Below, piece after piece: positions 38,042 through 47,300 of a stretch of 64,000 nt of DNA. Each line of letters starts with the position of its first letter. Position 1 is the first letter of the stretch. The stretch covers positions 23,992 to 87,991 of the forward strand of contig NZ_CP009245.1 in NCBI RefSeq assembly GCF_001941445.1, in the 5' to 3' direction. The position numbers and the translations under genes are program-made. This stretch comes from Corynebacterium aquilae DSM 44791. Its GTDB lineage: Bacteria > Actinomycetota > Actinomycetes > Mycobacteriales > Mycobacteriaceae. A model generated the notes under the pieces. It was not told the DNA's origin. It saw only the letters and a list, made by a program, of their open reading frames with translations, and made no database searches.

Positions 38042-39057
38042 AGTCCCGCGACGTCCTCTCCCCAAGCGTCGGCCGATCCACTGGATGTGGGTCTGGCCGG
38101 CGCTGTTGTGTGTGGTGCCCCTGCGGGGAAGCGAAAGAAAGATCAGGCCACGGCACGCGCGAGCGACACCGGGGGCGCCTATCTTCCTCCTCGGAACCCT
38201 CGCCGCCGGCGGCGAGCGGTCGCACAGCGCCGTGCGGGTCGTGGGTGGGGTGGTACTGCGCGCACTAAGTGGGGTGGGTGTGTGGGGTGGGTGTTTGGGG
38301 TTTGTCGACTGGTGGGGTGAAAAGATTTTGGGTAATGAGTTTTTGGGCGGTGAGTCTTTTGCGCCCATTTTCGTCACTGTTACTACTGTGGGCTATTTGT
38401 GGGGGACTCGACGATCGGCGATGCGGGGCGCCGGCGCGGTCACGCATGCTCACCCCGAGCCGGGCCGCCCCCGGGACTGTGGCCCTGTGGGTCCGAAGAA
38501 AGAATCGGAACTATCTCCACTGTGGTAGGTCTCCGTGGCGCAGAAGTTGCGAGAGGGTGTCGGGGGAGTGCTGTGGAGGAGTGCTGTGGGGGAGAGGTTT
38601 GGGGTTTTGGGGGGCTGTCTGACGCAGGATGTTCACAAGCAGAATCTTTAAAAAATCGCCTCGATAGGCAGTGAAGGCCTATATAGTGATGGACATCATA
38701 GGAGTAACCCGGTCGGGTAACTTACTACCGTTGAGAGGTAGAGCCTATCGCACTCACGGAGCAATCATTTTCAACACACGAACGGGTGAGGTTATGTGCA
38801 TAGGTCTATGACGTGGGCAAATGTGAGAAAACATTAAGAAACTAAGGATTGCGTGCTCCTAATCATCAGCATTGGGAAACAAATATTCAAGAAAATGCCA
38901 GGTTATTGGCAAATTGAACTCAGTTCCCAGGATGGGTGAAACCTGAGAAAAAACCTAATTTTATTTAGGTTTTGTGCCAAGGAATTGCTAAAGTCTCTCC
39001 ATCTGGAGACCACTGCGTTCGCTGTGGTCGACTGTCAGTGAGAAGGAGTTGACGGAC
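38042..39057. other. Kilobase intergenic region before the first surface-protein gene
   Basis: No gene is supported. The first half is GC-rich and contains a G-run cluster at 38271-38300 with five runs of three or more G. The second half, from about 38640, is distinctly AT-richer and presumably holds the promoter and 5' leader of the surface-protein gene. A tatagt near 38681 is a candidate -10. Confidence 0.5.
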
Positions 39058-42000
39058 GTGGCCACTACCCCCACGCGTTCGCGAGCGAAACAAAATACCC
39101 CCGTAGGTATGCTGCGCGACAGCAAAATTTACTCAGCTTTGGCCCTAGCCCTTGTATTATTAATGGCTTTGGCTGTGACGATGGTGCCTCAGGCGCGGGC
39201 CTTCATTCCCGCGACCTTCCCCGAGGCCAAAGTCGGCATGGCACCCACCGCCACCGCTGAACTCACCCACGCTCCGGCAAAGCCGAAGCCGGGGGACAAG
39301 GTGACCTACACCGGCACCTACACCGTCCAGAGCGCTGAGAAGGGCGCGGCCGGCTATGACATCAAGATCGTCATCACCGAAAACGCCAACGCCCCCTTCG
39401 ACTCCGTCGACGCCTCCAAGCTGTCCGTCAACAAGGGCACCGTCACCGGACCCACCAAAGACGGCGACACCTACACCTATGTCGTCAAAACCAACGACAT
39501 CACCGACTTCGAGGCAACCTTTACTGCTGACGCCACCGTCAAGCAGGACGCCGGCGAGGGCAAACTCGTGATGGCCAGCTCCTCCATCACCGTCACCCCC
39601 ACCCCGCCGCTGTCCATCGGTGCTGAAACCGTGTCCAACCAGCTGGTCAACTCCGGCGACGTGTGCACCGGCTACGGCGAGCACATCGCGCAGGTTCCCC
39701 TGACCAAGCTCGGTGCTTGGCTCGCTGACATCAAGTTCGCCTACGACCCCTCCAAGGTCACCCTCGACGAACTGCCCGACGCCGCCACCCTGTTCGCCAA
39801 CGGCGATAAGGCCGATGCCCGCAACTCCATCAAGATCGAAAACGTCCCCGAAGACGTCCTGCAGGCCATCAAGGATGGCGCCGTTGTCAAAAACGACGAC
39901 TCCACCCCGCCGTGGGGCCCGGTCGACCCGACCCTGGCCGGCCTGACCTTCAAAGACTCCATCAACTGGAAGTACGACCCGGCACTGTGGACCGGTGAAG
40001 CGTGGCTGCAGCCCACCGCCAAAATCACCGTCCACCGCGGCTACAACTACCGTTCCTGCAAGAACAACATCGCAACCGACTTCGACCCGAACCGCCTGAA
40101 GGCCTTCGGCCTGCAGTTCGACCTCGGCCGCGCCGCAGTCGACGTCAACGAAACCACCACCGACACCTTCGTGCTCCCCGGGGAGCGCAAGCCGATTAAG
40201 TGGTGTGAAGAGCTCTACTACACCGACCAAATCAAGGGCGGCACCCCGATCGTGACCCCCGTCGGCCAGGTCAAGGTCGTCGACGGTGTTGTCGAATCCT
40301 CTGAGAACAACATCGCCTCCATGACCCAGTCCTACGGTGGCCTCGGTATCTCCGAGAAGGTTCCGGAATGGGTGTACTACATCAAGGACACCACCCTGAT
40401 GCGCGTCCACCTCGGCGACAACGTCACCGAAACCGTCGGCGACACCGGCGCCTACAAGCCGCAGCTGACCTCTATCGCCTTCGATCCCACCGGCACCCTG
40501 TGGCACATGAGCCCCAGCGGCCAGCTGTACTACTGGGACAACAACGAAAAGGGTGAGCCCACCGGCTCCGCCATCAAGGCCGCCTACGTGGAACGCCCCG
40601 CTTCTTTCGGTGGCTACACCACCAAGGGCTTCGTGCAAGACATCGGCTTCCTCAAGGACGGCTCCCTGGTCTTCGGTACCGGCTACCGCAAGGGTAGGAG
40701 CTCCACCAACGTGGTCTACACCGTGCCCTCTAGCGATCTGAAGGAAGGCCGCACCTCCAACCTGACCGAGTGGGGCAACTACCCCCTCGACAACGCCATC
40801 CTCGGCATCGCCTTCGCACCCGACGGCAACCTGTACGCCTCCAACGGCTCCACCGCCATCAACACCTCCCGCAACCTCTACAAGCTGGAAAAGGGCGGCG
40901 CCGCCGTGCCCGTGGAATTCGGCTCCAACGCCCGCGCCTCCAAGGGCATCCTGGGCCTGACCTCCTGTTCCTTCGGCCCCCCGGACACTGAAGTCCCCGG
41001 CCCTGAGGGCGTACAGGTACAAAAGTCCGCCTTCGACCCGGTCACCGGCGGTATCGCCCAGCCCGGTGAAACCACCGCCAACCCGGTCGAAATCCGCCCC
41101 GACGGCCGCGTCACCGTCAAGTACGCCGTCACCGTCGCCAACATCGGCGCCGAAGCCAAAGACCCCGGCGAAATCCGTGACGAGTTCACCGCACCCACCG
41201 GCTTTAGCATCGTCGACATGTCCGCCCGCAAGGTCGGCGGCGACAAGGTTGACTTCTCCGCCGACAACCCCGTGTTCAACCCGGGCGCGATCGACGGTGA
41301 AACCGCAATCACCTACATCGTGACCGTCAACCTCAAAGCCGACAGCGTCGAAGCAGCAGCAACCGTCAACGGCGAATGCGACACCACAGGCGCCGGCAAC
41401 CCCGGCGGCGGCTTCTTCAACAAGGTCAAAATGGTTGACGACGCCGACGGCGACAACAACAACGACGCCTGCGTGCCGATCACCCCGCTGAAAAAGGGCC
41501 ACATCAAGCTGATCAAGAAGATCGTCGACCAGGACGGCAACGACCTGTCCGCCCCCGGCGCCGAACTTCCCGAAGGCTTCGACCTGGCCACTGAGCTCGG
41601 CAAGTTCCAGCTGACCACCCAGGGCTTCGGCGTTGAGGACAACGCCCCGCTGTCCGGTGCCACCGGCACCGCCGGCGTTGACGGTGTCGCCGTCGATCAG
41701 GACGTAGTCCCCGGCCGCTACGAACTGTCCGAAGGCTTCAACGGCCCGAAGGCAAACGATCGCGACTACTACAAGTCCGGCGACTGGGAGTGCTCCGAAG
41801 GCGCCTACGATGCCGAAAACGCATCCGTGATCGTCCCGGAAAACGGCCAGGCTGTCTGTACCGTGACCAACACCTACGTCACCCCCCGCGTGCACGTCGA
41901 AAAGCTGGCCACCAACCCGACCGACAACCCGCACGTCGGCGAAGCCGTCAACCTCAAGCAGGCTGAAGGCGCCGGCAAAGACGCCCCCTACGTTGGCGAG

Positions 42001-43758
42001 CTGAAGTACACCATCAAGGTCACCAACGACACCGATGGTGTGGCCAACTCCAGCTTCATCACCGATAGCTTCACCATGCCCGCCGGCCTGAAATGGCAGG
42101 AAGGCAAAGACGCTACCGTCGAGTTCCTCACCTCCGGCGGCAACGCCACCATCGAATCCACTAACCTCAGCTACGCGCTGCAGGAAAACCCGGATGCCCC
42201 CCAGGTGGACAAGTACATCGCCACCGTTGGTGAAAGCCAGTTCACCGGTGAACTGCGCCTGGCTGACGCGGTGAAAAACCTCGGCCCGAAGGGTTCGACA
42301 TCTTCCACCGCCACCTTCACCATCACCATCCCCGTGCAGGAAGACACCACCCCGGCCGGCGAGGACTCCACCGCCTTCCTCGAGCACCAGGAGCAGCTGG
42401 GCGAATGCACCAGCGAAACCCTGGGCGAAAACTCCAAGGTTGTCGGTGAAGACCAGACCAAGGGTGCCGTCAACGTCATCAAGCTGGACAAGGAATACCC
42501 CGGCTACACCGACGTGACCGACCTGCCTGCCCGCGACAACGTTGCGTGTATCCCGGTCACTAAGGACTTCCCGGCTGAGTGGAAGGTCGAGAAGAAGGCC
42601 GCCACCGGCGACGGTTTCACCGACTCTGGTGACGCGTCCGTCGGCGCGGAGGTCACCATGACCCGCCTGCCCGATGGTGCCGGCTACCAGGCAGTTGCTA
42701 CTTACCAGGTGGTTGCTACCAACGTCGGCAAGACCGCGGCTGCTGCCCCGGCTATTAGTGATACCCCGACCCTGCCGGCTGGTTTCACCCTGAACGAGGT
42801 GACCTACGCCGCGGAAAACGGTGAGGCTGTCGTGGTGGAGGATGCGAAAAACGGTGAGCCGTTTGCTATCCCTGCCGGATCTTCTGAGAACAAGATTGAT
42901 CCGAAGGGCACCGTCAGCTACACGGTGACCGTGACCGGCACCATCTCCTTGGAGGCCGCTGCGGCCGCGAAGTGGGATGCCACCTACGGTGACTCCATCA
43001 ACGACAAGACCCCTGGCCTTGGCGAATGTGAAGTCAAGGGTTCCGGCACCCCGGGTACTGGTTTCTTCAACTCCGTGTCCATCGAGGGCGACGAGGGTGA
43101 AGACGGAAACAACGACTCCTGCGTTCCGGTCAAGCCCCCGGCATCTCGCGTGGTGGTGGAAAAGACCGACGACACTGGTATCAACCGCCTCGAAGGCGCA
43201 GAGTTCGTGCTGTACAAGGCAGTGTGCTCTGACGGTCAGTGCACCAAGGGCGAGGCAGTTGAGGGTGCTAACCCCATGCCGAAGCTGACTGAGGGAATGC
43301 TTCAAGAGCTGCCTGCATCGGCCACCGATGTTTACGGTGCCGACGGCCAGATCGTTGAAGGTGCTGACAAGCTGCTGGGTCGCGCAGTGACCCCGGAGCT
43401 GTCGGTCGGCCAGATGTACTACATCCAGGAGACCAAGTCCCCGGGCCAGACCAGCGAAGATGGTCCGAACTACTCGCTGCTCCCGGAGCCGGTGCTGTTC
43501 AAGGTCTCCGGTGCGGGTAAGGCTATTCCGGTTGACGGCCTTGGTGATCCGGTTACCGCTGAAGAAGAAGGTATTTACAACGTGTCTGATTCCTTCTACT
43601 TCGGTGAGGGCAAGATCAGCGTTCACGATCCTCGCGTTGGTGAGTTGCCGAAGGCTGGTGGCATGGGCCACTGGACCCTGGCAGGTGGCGCAATGCTGCT
43701 GATCATGCTCAGCCTGTTCGCGATGTACCGCATGCCGGTAACCCGCCGCAAGGCCTAA
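39058..43758 (+). CDS. Giant LPKAG-anchored surface protein 1 (Cna-B/DUF11-type repeats)
   Basis: The 1566-residue protein has a long signal peptide ending at about 46 (VPQARA). A beta-rich N-terminal part follows with Cys near 200 and 330. A propeller-like region lies at about 380-635 (SIAFDPTGTLWHMSPSGQLY). DUF11-like modules lie at about 650-805, 945-1165 and 1171-1360, with a transthyretin-like module at about 814-945. A Cna-B-like domain follows from 1364 with Lys in VVVEKTDDTG and the E-box YYIQETKSP, which could form an isopeptide bond. LPKAG is at 1530-1534, then a hydrophobic helix and TRRKA. It should be attached to the wall by a sortase. The start is GTG 39058, as AAGGAG ends nine bases before it; the TTG at 39049 abuts the AAGGAG. 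Ligand unknown. Confidence 0.85.
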   Translation: MATTPTRSRAKQNTPVGMLRDSKIYSALALALVLLMALAVTMVPQARAFIPATFPEAKVGMAPTATAELTHAPAKPKPGDKVTYTGTYTVQSAEKGAAGYDIKIVITENANAPFDSVDASKLSVNKGTVTGPTKDGDTYTYVVKTNDITDFEATFTADATVKQDAGEGKLVMASSSITVTPTPPLSIGAETVSNQLVNSGDVCTGYGEHIAQVPLTKLGAWLADIKFAYDPSKVTLDELPDAATLFANGDKADARNSIKIENVPEDVLQAIKDGAVVKNDDSTPPWGPVDPTLAGLTFKDSINWKYDPALWTGEAWLQPTAKITVHRGYNYRSCKNNIATDFDPNRLKAFGLQFDLGRAAVDVNETTTDTFVLPGERKPIKWCEELYYTDQIKGGTPIVTPVGQVKVVDGVVESSENNIASMTQSYGGLGISEKVPEWVYYIKDTTLMRVHLGDNVTETVGDTGAYKPQLTSIAFDPTGTLWHMSPSGQLYYWDNNEKGEPTGSAIKAAYVERPASFGGYTTKGFVQDIGFLKDGSLVFGTGYRKGRSSTNVVYTVPSSDLKEGRTSNLTEWGNYPLDNAILGIAFAPDGNLYASNGSTAINTSRNLYKLEKGGAAVPVEFGSNARASKGILGLTSCSFGPPDTEVPGPEGVQVQKSAFDPVTGGIAQPGETTANPVEIRPDGRVTVKYAVTVANIGAEAKDPGEIRDEFTAPTGFSIVDMSARKVGGDKVDFSADNPVFNPGAIDGETAITYIVTVNLKADSVEAAATVNGECDTTGAGNPGGGFFNKVKMVDDADGDNNNDACVPITPLKKGHIKLIKKIVDQDGNDLSAPGAELPEGFDLATELGKFQLTTQGFGVEDNAPLSGATGTAGVDGVAVDQDVVPGRYELSEGFNGPKANDRDYYKSGDWECSEGAYDAENASVIVPENGQAVCTVTNTYVTPRVHVEKLATNPTDNPHVGEAVNLKQAEGAGKDAPYVGELKYTIKVTNDTDGVANSSFITDSFTMPAGLKWQEGKDATVEFLTSGGNATIESTNLSYALQENPDAPQVDKYIATVGESQFTGELRLADAVKNLGPKGSTSSTATFTITIPVQEDTTPAGEDSTAFLEHQEQLGECTSETLGENSKVVGEDQTKGAVNVIKLDKEYPGYTDVTDLPARDNVACIPVTKDFPAEWKVEKKAATGDGFTDSGDASVGAEVTMTRLPDGAGYQAVATYQVVATNVGKTAAAAPAISDTPTLPAGFTLNEVTYAAENGEAVVVEDAKNGEPFAIPAGSSENKIDPKGTVSYTVTVTGTISLEAAAAAKWDATYGDSINDKTPGLGECEVKGSGTPGTGFFNSVSIEGDEGEDGNNDSCVPVKPPASRVVVEKTDDTGINRLEGAEFVLYKAVCSDGQCTKGEAVEGANPMPKLTEGMLQELPASATDVYGADGQIVEGADKLLGRAVTPELSVGQMYYIQETKSPGQTSEDGPNYSLLPEPVLFKVSGAGKAIPVDGLGDPVTAEEEGIYNVSDSFYFGEGKISVHDPRVGELPKAGGMGHWTLAGGAMLLIMLSLFAMYRMPVTRRKA

Positions 43759-44398
43759 GGCACGCAAGCGCCGGCGGTGTCCGATCCCCTCCATCAGCTC
43801 CTTGGGGGACCGGATACCGCACAGCGCGTAGCTGGCTTAAATTTTCTTTAAGCAAAACCTTCACAATATTTATGCGGGCCGTCAGGGCTGTGAGTTTGCA
43901 GTCCTTTCGATAGCCGACGGGTAGCAAAACTCGTATTGCCAATCGTGGCTACCTTTTAGTCATCTCAATCCGTCCGCAATCGTTGTGAAGCGATGGCCAT
44001 TTGGTGGGCAACCTGCGGGGTTTAGACTGGTTCACCCAAACGGGTGTAGTGGAATAAACTGTGCGGGAAATCACAAATAGCCTTGCAAAGGGAAATCACT
44101 TCCCCAGGGAAACATAGATGTTGCATTGCGGACAAAATATGTAGTTTCGCCGCAGAACTCCCGCTGGCCTGGCACTTTATTAAGAAATCCTGAAAGCGTT
44201 TCTAAGCTTCATGAGAGTAGGAGATTAGCTACCTAGCCTTCCGGCTACCCCCACTTCACCCCTACCGCAGGTAGAAGCCAAGTAGCGCCCTTGCTAAACC
44301 TGGCATTTTCCTGTGTTGCCATTGTGTGTCGCCTGTTCACCCCAGTTAGACTTGGGACTCTGAACAGGTCATAGACCACATACAAGGAGCTGAAGTAC
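43759..44398. other. Intergenic region between surface-protein genes 1 and 2
   Basis: A hairpin lies at 43776-43818 near the start of the region. The rest is AT-richer and should include promoter and leader of gene 2. No further gene is seen. Confidence 0.5.
43776..43818 (+). terminator. Hairpin after surface-protein gene 1
   Basis: The arms ggtgtccgatcccct and gggggaccggatacc pair with one or two mismatches. There is no U tract, so termination strength is uncertain. Confidence 0.5.
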
Positions 44399-47300
44399 GT
44401 GGCCCACACACCGATCAATGGCCGCCATGGCGATGAGCGCACCCCAGGTGCCTCCGCTTTCGGCGTGGCTAGAAGCACTATTTATGCAGCATTCGCACTC
44501 GCGGCAGTCCTCATCTTGGCTGTCGCGGTTTTGGCGATTCCGCGGGCGAATGCGTATATCCCGGTCCAGCTAGACGAAGCTGCGGTGGGTGACCAGCCCG
44601 CTCTTACGGCTTCTATGACTTACTCTCCTAATGACCCGACCCCGGGCGCAGGTAAGCCGGTCACCTTTACTGGTACATATACGGCCACGGCTCCGGCTGC
44701 TGGCAACCCGGCCAGTATCCTCAAGATTTCGGTGACTCAGAGTCCTTATGCACCGTTTAACTCTGCCCCTACTACTTCGAACTTGAAAGTAAATAAGGGG
44801 TCGGTCGAATCGGTGGAAAAGGTTGGTGATAACACCTGGGTTTACACCGTTAAGGCCAACGATGTTTCGGGATTTGAAGCAACCTTCACCGGAGAAGCAA
44901 AGGTCAAGGAGGATGCGCCGGGCGGGTCAGTCATCTCCGCTGATACTTCCTTCACTTTCGAGCCGGGCACCAACAAGGTCGGCATGACCGAAATTACTAA
45001 ACAAGTTGTGCCTACGAACGGTGATGTTTGTACAGGTTATGCCAAATACACCTCGAAGATCCCCGCAGATAGCCTTGGCTCCTGGTTGGCGGATCTGAAA
45101 TTTGCCTACAACCCGGCCGTTGCAACTCTGGATGAGCTCCCCGACAACCTGTCTGACCTTTTCGCTGCGGCCAGCGATCCTAATGCCCGCAACTCCATCA
45201 AAGTCACTTTCCCGCCCGCAGTTGCTAACTCCCCGGAGGGTGCTTCTTGGCTCGAGAGCCTGAAGTCCGGCGGTGTGATTGACAAGAACGACACCACCAA
45301 GCCTCTGTACGGTGTGGATCCTAAGCTCGACATTCCTGGAATGGTCTTTAAAGACTCCATTAACTGGAAGTACGATCCAAAGGTTTGGACCGGCGTTGAT
45401 TCTTGGCTGGGCACGGGAGTTACCGTCGAAGTTCACCGTGGCTACAACTATGCGAATTGTAAGAACAATATTGCTACTGATGGCGACGTTTCTCGTCTGA
45501 ACGCTTTTGGTGTTCAGTACGACATGGGTCGTGCGCAACTCAAGGAACGCGTGAATGCTTCTGGCGCCTTTATTCTTCCGGGCGGGGATAGCCAACAGGG
45601 ACCCTGGTGTACGGACATTGGTTACGTCTACAAGGCGAACAACAAATACGGTTTGTTCAACACGGAAAAGAAAGCTTCGACGGATCTGGTTACGCCTTCT
45701 CCTGCTCCAACCTGGGGTACCACCCTCGGTATGTCATCGAAGTTCGAAAACCGGATGTATTACCTCTATGGCGCAATGCCAGGGGCACCCAAGCTTGCGT
45801 ACCTCGATACGAAAACCCTTAAGGTCACCGAGTTGGATTGGGATGCATCTGCATTTCCGACGTCAAAAACCTTGATTGGTATGACTATCGATGAAAACGG
45901 CATTGCATGGATGCAGCGTCAAGCTGATTATTCGTTGTACCGTGCTGATCTGAACCAGGCAAAGCCGGTCGTCGAGAAAATTGGCACGATCCCGTCGGGG
46001 TTGCAAACCTCGTTCGGAACTAGTGTCGCGCAGGTTTCACTCTTGGATATTTCCTCGCTCGGCGGAGATAAGCTCCTCTACTCCTTTAAGTCTTCAGGGA
46101 AGCCCAGCGTCGTTGTCTCATATGAGGTGTCAGTAGCGGGTAACACTATGGGTGCCTTTAATAGGGTTTCCGAAGCCTCGATTCCCAATACGGTAAAAAT
46201 CTACAGTCTTAATGGTCTTGCTTTTGCTAAGGACGGATACGCCTATGTTGCGGATCAAGGACAGCCTCAGCTTAAGCGTTTCCAGCTCATAAAAGACGGA
46301 AAATATGTAGCAAAGAGCACGCTTGAAGACTACGTACAGAAATCCGCGATGGTTGACCTCGGTTCTTGCTACTACCCGGATGTGCCGCCGGTAGAAGGCG
46401 GTCTGAAGGTTCAAAAGTCTGCGGTCGATCCCGTTACTGGTGAATTACTTGCGCCAGGTGCAGCAGCTGTCAATAAGGTCAAGGTTGCCGCTGACGGCAA
46501 GGCTGAAGTGCAGTACGCGATTCGAGTCGTGAACACCGGCACTAAAGAAGCTGAGGTACCGGAAATTCAGGATACTTTCACGGCTCCTGAAGGCTTTGTT
46601 ATCAAGGAAATGACCGCTAGGTCTGAATCTGGAGTGCCTGTTGAGGGCTTCACCAAGGAAACTCCGGTATTAAACCCCGGAACTCTTGGTGCTGGAACCT
46701 TGAAGACTTACTTCGTAACGGTCAAACTGACTGCGCCGAGCTTAGAGGCAATCGCTTCTGCCAAGGGCGAATGCGACGAAATGGGTCAGGGTGCGTCCGC
46801 CGGCGGCTTCTTCAACAAGGTTGATATGGAAGGCGATAAGGACGGCAGCAAGAATAACGAGGCTTGTATTCCTTTCGAGAAGCCCAAGACTGCAAAGATC
46901 ACCCTGATCAAGAAGATCGTTGATCAAAATGGTGCAGAAATCACCGGCTCTGAGCCTGGCTTGCCGGAAGGTTTCAATCTTGAGGCGGAACTCGCAAAGT
47001 TCAACCTCGTTGCCACTGGATTCTCTGACGCAGGAGCTCCTTTGTCAGCTGTCTCTGGCGCTGCTCAGGCAAATGGCGTCGCAGTCGATAACGAAACCGT
47101 GGCGGCCGGGAACTACAGTCTTGCCGAGTCCATGACTGCACCTAACGATGGTCCGGGTAATGGCTACTACCAAGCTGGTGCTTGGGACTGCGGCGATAAG
47201 AAGCTGACTTTGGTGGCAGATCCCGGCGGAGACAATGTTCAACGTCCTCGCCTGGTTCTTCCGGCGGGCGGCTCCGCAACCTGTACGATCAAGAACACCT

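Noticed and set aside
37983-38528. 181-codon frame after the RclA-like gene
   Set aside because: It starts inside the previous gene, has no start signal and shows no protein-like composition.
39160-43794. Very long open frame (over 1500 codons) antisense to surface-protein gene 1
   Set aside because: The reading is antisense to a gene with a complete domain layout, lacks a signal or family motif, and arises from strong codon bias in the opposite strand.
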